The notes under the pieces were generated by a model. The model saw only the letters and a program-made list of their open reading frames with translations. It was not told where the DNA came from and made no database searches. DNA of 64,000 nucleotides, taken from the NCBI GenBank assembly GCA_963743425.1, contig CAVUPU010000001.1, positions 868,001 through 932,000 of the forward strand, given 5' to 3'. This stretch comes from JAJVID01 sp963743425 (GTDB lineage: Bacteria; Acidobacteriota; Blastocatellia; RBC074). The translations under genes and the position numbers were made by a program. Below are positions 55,660 to 63,260 of the stretch, piece after piece. Position 1 is the stretch's first letter. The number at the start of each line of letters is the position of its first letter.

Positions 55660-57471
55660 TTATACCCTCGTCACCAACTGGTCGGCCACGCGGAAAGAGT
55701 TGGCCTGGATGGTTAAAGTCGGATTGGCGCCTCCGGAAGTCGGCATAAAAGCGCCATCTGTCACATAAAGATTATCGAAACCCCAGGCGCGGCAATCCTT
55801 ATCGAGGACAGAATCCGCAGGGTCCGCGCCGAACCGCGCGCCACCTAGCACATGGTTGGCGATCCGCGCCAACGCGTTCTCGGCTAAATAAACACCGCCT
55901 CGACCTTCGACCGGAAAATTCCCGGCCCCGCCATCACCGCCGAAGCGCAGCACGTTCGCGCACTGATCGGCCAGCGTCTTCATCAAGTAAATGTCATGCG
56001 AGTGCCAGTCTTTGATGATGTAGGCCACCGGGCGTCCCCATTTGTCGCGCACGCCGGGGTGTAGCTCGATGCGGTTGGTCTTGATCGGAACCTGATTAGC
56101 CATGAAGCTGACCGAAAGCCGGTTGCCGAAGTTGCCGTCGAGAAAATTGACCAGGGCCGCGCCGGTCAGGTCGGATTGGTTAACAAATGTTTTCCAAATA
56201 GTGTCAATGTCCTGGCTGCCGTGCGTGCGCGCCAGCGAGATGGGCAAAGCCTGATCCGAGGTGTTGTTGTAAATCGCCCCGCCCGCCCAGAGTCCGTTGG
56301 CGCGAATGAACTCATCTGTCCCGCAGTAATCGCTCGCCCAATCGCTGTCGAGCGAGACCGATTTATCGAAGCGCCCTGGCACCACGGTCTCCGCGCCGCC
56401 GAAACAGTGTGTGAGAAAGTATTTGCCGAGCAGGTCATTCTGATTGATCCGCGCCGAAAAATCGGCGCTGACCAGAGCCGAGATTTTGAGCAGCCTGACG
56501 GATTCAATGGCCGAACAGGCGACTACGACTAACTTGCCTTGCGCGATGCGCGGCTTACCGCTCGGGTCGCGATAATGCACTTTGGTGACGACGCCATTTT
56601 CCGATTCGAGATGGGTGACGACACAATTGGCCCGGATCTGTAGATTGTCGAGTTGGCTGAGTGGGGCAAGCAACGTCACCCATGTATTGGATTTGAACCC
56701 CAGCGGGTCGCCATAGCGATTGACATAACCCGTTTTAATCGCCTCGCCATCCGCCGGGACCTTGCGCCCGCTCGGCGCATTATCCCGAGTGATGACCGCC
56801 AGCGGTGTGCGATACCTTGGCATCCGCAGGGCGTCCATTCCAACCTCGACATATTGACTGATCGGATTAGGTTTCAGCGGCGGCTGGTAAGAATCACTGC
56901 TGAACGGCTTCACCTGCCCCTGTCGTGTGCCGTTGACCCCGATCAACTCTTCGGCCTTGCAGTAATACGGTTCGAGATCCTGATAGGTGATCGGCCAGTC
57001 ACGCGCTTCCCGTTTCACATCCCCGTTCGGATCGTCCTTGAGGTCATTTCGTCCCTCATTGAAACTGCGCAACCGCAGGTCGGTGGGCGTGAACCGTAGC
57101 GAAACTGCGCCGTACAATTGCGTGCCTCCGCCTATCACCTGCGCCGTGTAGCCTTCGAGCGTCGCGTAATCTGCGCTATCAGGCCCCCTATAAATGTGCG
57201 GCTCATCATTCAGATCAGGCTCTACGTGGCTGGAGTAATACGACTGGCCTTCATTTTTGACGCCGGCAATCTTGATGCGCTTTTCGGGGCCGGTGGCCAA
57301 CAGCTCATCGCGCTTGAAATCGCTCACTCCGCGCGGGTCTTGGGACTGCGTGCGAAAGAGCGGCCCTTTTTCCAATACCAGCACAGATTTGCCATCTTTA
57401 GCCAGCGTGTGCGCAAGCGGCGCCCCGCCGGCGCCGCTGCCGATGATCACGATGTCGAACTGCTCTTGCAT
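55660..57471 (-). CDS. GMC-family FAD oxidoreductase
   Basis: The ATG at 57471 is chosen because FDIVIIGSGAGGAPLAHTLA, the FAD-binding dinucleotide fold, follows directly; a longer reading overlaps the upstream gene. The 603-residue protein has the GMC_oxred parts (VIGGGTQLYGAVSLRF, VVVACSAIESVRLLKIS) and the C-terminal GMC_oxred_C with WGFDNLYVTDGAFMPTSGGANPTLTIQANSFRVAD, where the active-site base lies. It resembles the large subunit of gluconate/sorbitol-type dehydrogenases and oxidises an alcohol on a sugar. The gene upstream carries the small-subunit domain, so the pair should form one complex. Confidence 0.92.
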   Translation of the reverse strand: MQEQFDIVIIGSGAGGAPLAHTLAKDGKSVLVLEKGPLFRTQSQDPRGVSDFKRDELLATGPEKRIKIAGVKNEGQSYYSSHVEPDLNDEPHIYRGPDSADYATLEGYTAQVIGGGTQLYGAVSLRFTPTDLRLRSFNEGRNDLKDDPNGDVKREARDWPITYQDLEPYYCKAEELIGVNGTRQGQVKPFSSDSYQPPLKPNPISQYVEVGMDALRMPRYRTPLAVITRDNAPSGRKVPADGEAIKTGYVNRYGDPLGFKSNTWVTLLAPLSQLDNLQIRANCVVTHLESENGVVTKVHYRDPSGKPRIAQGKLVVVACSAIESVRLLKISALVSADFSARINQNDLLGKYFLTHCFGGAETVVPGRFDKSVSLDSDWASDYCGTDEFIRANGLWAGGAIYNNTSDQALPISLARTHGSQDIDTIWKTFVNQSDLTGAALVNFLDGNFGNRLSVSFMANQVPIKTNRIELHPGVRDKWGRPVAYIIKDWHSHDIYLMKTLADQCANVLRFGGDGGAGNFPVEGRGGVYLAENALARIANHVLGGARFGADPADSVLDKDCRAWGFDNLYVTDGAFMPTSGGANPTLTIQANSFRVADQLVTRV

Positions 57472-57493
57472 AGTCCACCTCTTGCGCGAAGAA

Positions 57494-58624
57494 CTACCCG
57501 CGGTAATCCTGGTTGGTTCCGATGGGGGCTTCCATGGCGTTACGCCAATTGAAAAGTGTCTGCCCCGGTTGGTTGATCCCTTTATCGGTGAATCGCTCGG
57601 CCAGATATGCCCAACCAACGGCGCCCACATTCCCCCCATATTTCGGGTGCGCAAAGGCCCCAGTAAACGTGTGCCGCCGTAATAACTGTAGGAAGTAGCG
57701 CGGGTTATTGTATTTGCTGTAGTCCCAGCCGCCGACCTGATCGCTCGCCATCTCGTTATAGAGAGCGACGTAGTATTCCTTCGACATCAAGCCTGGCTCA
57801 ATGGACGGATTGCGTTGCCGCAGGACTTGGTCAATCAGCGCCAAGCAGATTTTATAGTCGATCAGATGATGGTTTTCCTCTCTCGTCAGTAACTTGTCTA
57901 TAAAGTTGACGACACCCACCTCCTGATCCAACCTCCATGCAAACATCAATTGCGCCTCCCTGTCCTGCCGGTTGTTGAGCTCGTCATAGAAATTGCGTAG
58001 AAAACGATCCCCCTCTTCTGTTTGGAACGGCAAGATGTGGTCGGTTAGCCGCTTGAGAATGCGCAACTCGTGCGACTCAAGGCTGAGCGGCGTCGTACAT
58101 AGGTGAGTGAAAAACCGTGACCATTCCGCGCCATTTTCCAGAGTGACCCGCTGTGGATTAATGGGGTCGAGCAGCGACCGCCCGTCCACGAGGAACTTGT
58201 AGATGTGCGCTTGGCCTTTGGGAATGACCACTGTCACCGCGTCGTAGCTAGTTTCTTCACCCTGAAACCTGAGCCTTTGCAGTGGAATGCCTTCAAAAAG
58301 ATTGTCGAAAGTCCCGACTACCATCACTTCAACAGGAGCTTCAGCGCTCGGCTGCCGGTAGACAAATGTTACGTCGTTGAAGTTATAGCTTTTATCTTGA
58401 TCACGTCCGTCGTAGTAGGTATCAACAATCGGAAAACGCCAAGATTCACAGATGTCGCCACGCGGGTCGCCGTCCGGAAATTGCCCGTGATTGTGCCGTT
58501 GATCCGTGTTCTCTCTGGCAAGGTATTTCGTGCAGTGGTTCAGAATATAGGTTTCATCCGAGAGCGAAAAAAAGCGGGGGAGATAGCGGAAGTCCTGCAG
58601 AATCACCGTGATGGATAATAACAT
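57494..58624 (-). CDS. CBM48-like domain fused to gluconate-2-dehydrogenase subunit 3
   Basis: 376 residues. The part around residues 85-170 (VEVMVVGTFDNLFEGIPLQRL, VVIPKGQAHIYKFLVDG) looks like a glycogen-binding (CBM48/E-set) domain. From about 190 on it follows the gluconate 2-dehydrogenase subunit 3 pattern: LKRLTDHILPFQTEEGDRFL and the C-terminal HPKYGGNVGAVGWAYLAERF. Subunit 3 normally pairs with a GMC flavoprotein, encoded 22 bases downstream here. The glucan-binding domain suggests that the complex acts on an alpha-glucan or related polymer. The start is uncertain, because a 19-bp copy of a hairpin arm lies in the first codons. Confidence 0.82.
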   Translation of the reverse strand: MLLSITVILQDFRYLPRFFSLSDETYILNHCTKYLARENTDQRHNHGQFPDGDPRGDICESWRFPIVDTYYDGRDQDKSYNFNDVTFVYRQPSAEAPVEVMVVGTFDNLFEGIPLQRLRFQGEETSYDAVTVVIPKGQAHIYKFLVDGRSLLDPINPQRVTLENGAEWSRFFTHLCTTPLSLESHELRILKRLTDHILPFQTEEGDRFLRNFYDELNNRQDREAQLMFAWRLDQEVGVVNFIDKLLTREENHHLIDYKICLALIDQVLRQRNPSIEPGLMSKEYYVALYNEMASDQVGGWDYSKYNNPRYFLQLLRRHTFTGAFAHPKYGGNVGAVGWAYLAERFTDKGINQPGQTLFNWRNAMEAPIGTNQDYRG

Positions 58625-58696
58625 GCGTCAGGTCTTCCACACCCAAGGATTTGAATACCTAAAGCAGCCTGCTGTTCCGACCGCAGCCATCAACAG

Positions 58697-58736
58697 AAAA
58701 GCGGGGTCTGACTCGCATCTCCCCCGCTTTTTTTCG
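58697..58736. terminator. Hairpin with T-run upstream of the GMC operon
   Basis: AAAAGCGGGG and CCCCGCTTTTTTTC form a stem with a ~15-base loop followed by a T-run on the plus strand. On the minus strand it also ends in a short T-run. GAAAAAAAGCGGGGGAGAT at 58566-58584, inside the first codons of the next minus-strand gene, is an exact complement of 19 bases of its right arm. Confidence 0.4.
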
Positions 58737-59142
58737 GTCTCCCTTGCTATTGTGTGAACCGTCTTTGAGGACGAAGATCGCCATGTCCTTCCAGTACGGG
58801 CGGCGGAGACGGTTTCGACCAGCTTGTCGATGGTGGAATCGTTATCGGCCATGAAAAATTTCGCTTAAGTGGCATCAGGTGATATTCTTTCAAGTTGGCG
58901 GGATGCGAGTCTTTAACACGCCCTCTTTTATGGTGTCTATTTGGTGTCTATTCTTATCTCGTACTAGAGAGAATTATGGGGACTGGAGAGAAACTATAGA
59001 AATGCGCAGAAGCCAATATTCATGCGGGTTTCAGCGCATGTCGCTGTGCCGGCGAAGGTTGGCGGAAGGCGGGGGGGGCGAGTCCCTCACTCTCCGCCAC
59101 CACCTTACATTTCCTGTTTAATTGCAATAGGCTCTTTGCCAT
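58737..59142. other. Intergenic stretch without recognisable gene
   Basis: Nothing with family features is seen on either strand. Short open frames here are low-complexity or antisense. A GGCGGAAGGCGGGGGGGCG run at about 59063 and its flank may be a degraded repeat. The stretch must contain the divergent promoters of the GMC operon (minus) and the membrane protein gene at 59143 (plus). Confidence 0.6.
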
Positions 59143-59622
59143 ATGAACGACGACGTCCAGCACCTTCGATATCTAACCATCGGGCATTACATATGCGCCG
59201 GAATCACGGCGCTGTTCGCCTGCATTCCGCTCATTCACCTCACGGTTGGGCTGATATTCCTGATCAACCCGCCGTCAGCGCAGGGGGGCGAGGCGTTCCC
59301 GGCGCAAGTGTTCGGGCTGATGTTCGCTCTGATCGGCGGCGCGCTCGTGTTATGCGGGTGGGCGTTTGCAGCGTGCCTCTTCGCAGCGGGGCGGTTGATC
59401 GCGGCGCGCAAGCGGCATACGTTCTGCATCGTCATGGCGGCGCTCAGTTGCGCATCCTTCCCGTTCGGAACGGCGCTGGGGGTCTTCACGATACTGGTCT
59501 TGACGCGGCCTACGGTCAAGGCAATGTTCCGGCAACAGGCGGCCCTCGGCGCTCCATCGGCGAGCGTTCCGGGACCCGGGGCATGGCGTGACGAGACCTT
59601 CGTCGGGCGAAGCGACGGCTGA
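59143..59622 (+). CDS. Small integral membrane protein of unknown function
   Basis: This 159-residue protein begins HLRYLTIGHYICAGITALFACIPLIHLTVGLIFL. It has about four hydrophobic helices, including VFGLMFALIGGALVLCGWAFAACLFAAGRLI and FCIVMAALSCASFPFGTALGVFTILVL. The HYIxxGIxxLFxxIPLIHL beginning is shared by many small hypothetical proteins of soil bacteria. A C-terminal hydrophilic tail follows. It lies 12 bases before the next gene, which may be in the same unit. Confidence 0.82.
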   Translation: MNDDVQHLRYLTIGHYICAGITALFACIPLIHLTVGLIFLINPPSAQGGEAFPAQVFGLMFALIGGALVLCGWAFAACLFAAGRLIAARKRHTFCIVMAALSCASFPFGTALGVFTILVLTRPTVKAMFRQQAALGAPSASVPGPGAWRDETFVGRSDG

Positions 59623-59634
59623 CTAAGGGATAAT

Positions 59635-60648
59635 ATGATGATGAGAAACTTTCTCCAGAGACGGAAATTTACTCCTCTTGTTATATCGTTTTTTTCCTTC
59701 CCCTTGCTTTACTTTGCGCTTGTGGCAATACAGGCTCCCACTGACGCGCCTGAGATTGTTCTGGCGAATCATATCGGAGTAGACAGCGCCAGCTACAGGC
59801 CGCCGGTTCATCTGGTCAATCTGGAAAGCCAATCCATCAAGGAGAGCAGCGGGATCGCCGCCTCTCAACGCAACACCAACATTTTCTGGACCCACAATGA
59901 CAGCGGCGATGGGCCGTTCATCTACGCTTTCGATCGCCGGGGAAAACATCGCGGGGTCTGGCGAGTCGCCGGCGCAAGAGCGGTAGATTGGGAAGACATG
60001 GCTATCGGACCGGGACCCGGGCGAGGCCGGTCCTACCTGTACATCGGAGACATCGGCGACAATTCTAAACGTCGTGACCAGATTGCTGTTTACCGGGTAG
60101 CCGAACCGCGGATTACTCCTAAGGACTCGTCTTCAACAGTTCGCAACCCGCATAAGACCGCCGTCGCTGACGTGATTCGATTGAAGTACCCCGACGGCAA
60201 GCACGATGCGGAAGCGCTCTTAATTCATCCCCTCACAGGCGACCTCTACGTCATCACTAAAGTGAGAGGCGCGGCTGCCAGAGTGTACAAGTTGCGAGCG
60301 CCAGCGCCGAAATCAAGAGTGTCAACCCTCTCTTATGTCGGAGAGTTTCGATTCCCGAATCCGTTTTTAGGTTTCATTACCGGCGGAGCCATTTCCCCTG
60401 ACGGCCATCGGGTCATAATCAGCGATTACCTCGGGGCTTGCGAACTCATTCTGCCAGGGAAGCGAGGGACGGCTTTTGATGAGATCTGGAAACAATCGCC
60501 GTTGCCGATCAATATAGGAGGCTTCCCAGGAGTTCGCCGGCAGGGTGAAGCGATCTGTTACCGCGCCGACGGATTGGCTTTAATGGCGACCAGTGAAGGG
60601 CTTCCCTGTCCGTTAATTGAGGTTGCTCGAAGCAATCAGGATCGGTGA
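59635..60648 (+). CDS. Secreted beta-propeller-like protein of unknown function
   Basis: 337 residues with an N-terminal hydrophobic segment (VISFFSFPLLYFALVAI). The mature part contains SSGIAASQRNTNIFWTHNDSGDGPFIYAFDRRGKHRGVW, DWEDMAIGPGPG and YLYIGDIGDNSKRRDQIAVYRV, a repeated strand pattern that suggests a beta-propeller as in esterase-like/phytase-like proteins. I cannot assign an activity. It is probably exported. Confidence 0.8.
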   Translation: MMMRNFLQRRKFTPLVISFFSFPLLYFALVAIQAPTDAPEIVLANHIGVDSASYRPPVHLVNLESQSIKESSGIAASQRNTNIFWTHNDSGDGPFIYAFDRRGKHRGVWRVAGARAVDWEDMAIGPGPGRGRSYLYIGDIGDNSKRRDQIAVYRVAEPRITPKDSSSTVRNPHKTAVADVIRLKYPDGKHDAEALLIHPLTGDLYVITKVRGAAARVYKLRAPAPKSRVSTLSYVGEFRFPNPFLGFITGGAISPDGHRVIISDYLGACELILPGKRGTAFDEIWKQSPLPINIGGFPGVRRQGEAICYRADGLALMATSEGLPCPLIEVARSNQDR

Positions 60649-60726
60649 ATTGAACACGGATCATAGCGCAGGTAGAATGCTGCGCGCGCAGAAAAACGCT
60701 TTCATCGTAATCAGCACAGGTGGAAA

Positions 60727-61008
60727 ATGAGAACTGCATTGTTGATTTTGATCATAGTATCTTCATTGGCATGTGTGGCTTGTTCTTACATCACTGACTT
60801 TGTTGTTATCAATGTGTCTGAATCACCAGTTGAGGTTAGCTATAAAGTTAAAGAGCCACTCAATGGCCCACAAAAGATCAGCGTGCTTCCGGCAACTAAA
60901 TTGGCGTCCCAAAAACTGACTAATATATTGCGTGTGTGGGACAATTTGCCAAACTTATCATTACCCACATCTTTTCTCTTTTGCGCCGGAGGCGCGGCGG
61001 GAGATTAG
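60727..61008 (+). CDS. Small lipoprotein-like protein, truncated by a repeat element
   Basis: A 93-codon frame with a lipoprotein signal (LILIIVSSLACVAC) followed by a beta-rich stretch (FVVINVSESPVEVSYKVKE). At about codon 86 it enters the palindromic element beginning at 60983, and the last residues (CAGGAAGD) come from that element, so the native 3' end is missing. The region is AT-richer than its neighbours. Confidence 0.5.
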   Translation: MRTALLILIIVSSLACVACSYITDFVVINVSESPVEVSYKVKEPLNGPQKISVLPATKLASQKLTNILRVWDNLPNLSLPTSFLFCAGGAAGD

Positions 61009-61200
61009 CCGGTGGTGGAACCACCGGAAAGCCCGTCATTATTGCCTTTGCGCCCCGGCCGGGGCGCGGGACCGAAGTGCGGAGGAAGAAATTTCGTTGT
61101 TCTGAGTTCCGTCCAGCACCCCTGCCGGGGTGCGATGCATCGGCGCTCGGTTTCCGGTGGTGGAACCACCGGCTAATATCCACCGCCCTTTCAGGGCGAA
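60983..61200. repeat. ~210-bp palindromic element, copy C
   Basis: Block order is as in copies A and B: GCGCCGGAGGCGC, GATTAGCCGGTGG-TGGAA-CCACCGG, central GC stems (GCGCCCCGGCCGGGGCGC and CACCCCTGCCGGGGTG), CCGGTGG-TGGAA-CCACCGGCTAATATCC and CCCTTTCAGGGCG. It differs from A and B in the central stems. It truncates the preceding small lipoprotein gene. Confidence 0.85.
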
Positions 61201-61700
61201 AAGCAGGAATCGCCGAACGCGAAAAATGTGGGTTCGGTGAGTTCATCTCTCCGCAGATGTGGGATGGGGATGACGCGCTCTTGCGTAGCCTGCGGGCCGC
61301 CGGTCTCGTGAGATCGAACGCCCCCGATGACGAACTGATTGCAGTTTTCAGGAGAGCTTGACAGGAGCACGAGGCGATACCTGAGGGGATGCGAGCTTTC
61401 AACTCTCCGCACGAGCGGGTCCGCGTGTTTCTCGATCCATACCTGAGCCGTAAAGGGTGGAAATGGGCCGTTGAATGGGTGTAGCGAAATTTGTATTGAT
61501 CGCGTCTCTGGGAGATTGTAAGATTCGACCTCTTGTTCGGGGCAACCCCTCGGACCGACTGCATAACTGGTGAGCCACTCGCAAGCCTCCTTACCTTCTT
61601 CTCGATTTTTCAGCGCGGCTTGTGAGTAAACCATCGGAACCTTCGAAGTAAAACGGCTCGCCTCGGCATGCCAATCAAAACCAAAACTAAGGAGGCTTCG
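61201..61700. other. Intergenic stretch with only doubtful frames
   Basis: A minus-strand frame (61191-61634, 147 codons) has a plausible composition but no recognisable motif, and its 3' end lies in the repeat. On the plus strand a short frame ends GLVRSNAPDDELIAVFRRA at 61361, possibly the tail of an older gene broken by the element. I support neither as a gene. TTACCTTCTTCTCG and following bases lead to the OmpA lipoprotein start. Confidence 0.5.
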
Positions 61701-63023
61701 ATGCGCAGTGTAATTTTGGTGGCGGTTTTAGCAGCCTTGTGCTTCACCGCTTGTCGGACAAGCGGTGAAGCGGGGAACACCCAGCCCACTCCCACAACTA
61801 ATACTAATGTCGCAGCAAGCAAGGAAAACGCAACGCCCGCCGTTGAAGCGACGCCCGCAAGCGAAGCGAGCGCGCAGAGAGACGCAGAGCCCAGTCTGGT
61901 GTCACTATCCGCCGGCGCGACCATCGTCAAAAAGCCCCAGGAGTATAGCGTCTACTGGTCAGCCGTCTGGATTCTCGACGAGAAGTCAAAGAGCGGATGG
62001 GCGACGCCAAAAAATGTGACGTCGCCACAGGTCATCGTGATCGCCTTGCCGGAACAGACCCTGCTCGACAAATTGGTCTTCGACATCGCCGGCGCTGACG
62101 GCCCTGGGCGGGGCGCGAAAGACATCCTGGTTGAAGTGTCGGACACTAACGCTGACGAGGGGTTTCGGAAGATCGCCGAGGTCTCGCTGCGGGATAAAGC
62201 TGATAATCAGCAATTCCGGGTCTCCGCGCCGGCGCCGGGCCGTTGGGTGCGCATGACAGTCAAGAACAATCAAGGCTCGACGGAGTACACCGAATTGATG
62301 GACTTTCGCGCGACCGGCAGGCAATTGACGAAGACGCCGCTTCCCGACGTCAGCGGGACTTACGATTCGAGCTACGGCAAGTTTCACATCCGCCAGCAAG
62401 GCACGTCAGTCACCGGCTGCTACGAGACCGGCTCCGGCCTCGTAGATGGAGGCGTTGAAGGCCGCGTCCTGACCTTCACCTGGCGCGAATTCAGCAAAAG
62501 ACATGGCCCGGCCATTATGGTCTTCTCGCCGGACGGCAAACAGATGACCGGCGTGTGGTGGGATCACAACAACACGAACAGGGCCGGCGGGATTTGGGAC
62601 GGAACCCGGAAGAGCAATGACGTCGGTTCCTGTCGTCATTGGGCCGGCGGCGTCAAAGAGCAGCTCACGAAAGACCTCGAAGAGTCCGGGCGCGTTCGCG
62701 TCTACGGCATCAACTTCGACACCGACTCGGATCGCATCAAGGACGAATCGAAGCCGACGCTCGATAAGATCGCCAGTCTGCTGAAATCGAAACCCGAATG
62801 GAAGATGACCATCGAAGGGCATACTGACGCGCGTGGCGGCGCGGAATACAATCAGGGGCTATCGACGCGGCGGGCGAACTCTGTGAAGCTCTACCTGCAA
62901 ACCGCGGGCATCGAGGCCGCACGCCTGCAGGCCGCCGGCTACGGCTTTTCGCAGCCCATCGCGCCTAACGACGACCCGCTCGGTCGCGCGCAGAATCGGC
63001 GGGTCGAGCTAATCAGACAGTAG
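61701..63023 (+). CDS. OmpA-family outer-membrane lipoprotein with discoidin-like domain
   Basis: The ATG at 61701 follows AAGGAGG. The signal ends with a lipobox (LCFTAC), then a Thr/Ala/Pro-rich linker. Residues about 70-210 look like an F5/8 type C (discoidin) domain (SVYWSAVWILDEKSKSGWATPKN, GRWVRMTVKNNQGSTEYTELMDF). A small beta domain follows (SGTYDSSYGKFHIRQQGTSVTGCYE). The C-terminal ~115 residues are the OmpA peptidoglycan-binding domain (INFDTDSDRIKDESKPTLDKIA, IEGHTDARGGAEYNQGLSTRRA, NRRVEL). It should tie the outer membrane to the wall and bind a glycan or surface ligand. 440 residues. Confidence 0.9.
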   Translation: MRSVILVAVLAALCFTACRTSGEAGNTQPTPTTNTNVAASKENATPAVEATPASEASAQRDAEPSLVSLSAGATIVKKPQEYSVYWSAVWILDEKSKSGWATPKNVTSPQVIVIALPEQTLLDKLVFDIAGADGPGRGAKDILVEVSDTNADEGFRKIAEVSLRDKADNQQFRVSAPAPGRWVRMTVKNNQGSTEYTELMDFRATGRQLTKTPLPDVSGTYDSSYGKFHIRQQGTSVTGCYETGSGLVDGGVEGRVLTFTWREFSKRHGPAIMVFSPDGKQMTGVWWDHNNTNRAGGIWDGTRKSNDVGSCRHWAGGVKEQLTKDLEESGRVRVYGINFDTDSDRIKDESKPTLDKIASLLKSKPEWKMTIEGHTDARGGAEYNQGLSTRRANSVKLYLQTAGIEAARLQAAGYGFSQPIAPNDDPLGRAQNRRVELIRQ

Positions 63024-63136
63024 CCCGTTGTTCGATAAACTCTGCGATGCGTGACGATTGAATCTCTGTTGTCATAGAATTAACAGGATTACGCAAGTCG
63101 TAAACTTGCGCCGACAGGCGCAACTACAAAAGTGTA

Positions 63137-63259
63137 GTGAAAGATGATTTGATCCGAGATATGACCGAAGTGTTGACGTCGTATTGCGCAAGACTTTACG
63201 GCAAGCGGGCGGCGAAAGATAAGGCGGAAAAAGCAATGAGGGCGACGCAGGACGAATAA
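63137..63259 (+). pseudogene. Probable C-terminal remnant of an IS607-type TnpA recombinase
   Basis: A 40-codon frame from GTG 63137 encodes DDLIRDMTEVLTSYCARLYGKRAAKDKAEKAM. That resembles the very C-terminus of IS607-family serine recombinases (…DLIEVxTSFCARLYGRR…). A stop lies 36 bases upstream in the same frame, so the rest of the recombinase is absent. It ends one base before the TnpB-like frame, the normal gene order in IS607 elements. Just upstream (about 63092-63122) are two small hairpins, CGCAAGT-CGTAA-ACTTGCG and GCGCC-GACA-GGCGC. Confidence 0.5.
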
Positions 63260-63260
63260 T

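Noticed and set aside
60936..61361. Plus-strand frame of 141 codons
   Set aside because: Most of it is translation of the palindromic element; no initiation signal or motif.
61191..61634. Minus-strand frame of 147 codons
   Set aside because: No recognisable motif, 3' end inside a repeat, and no ribosome site; left as an uncertain region.
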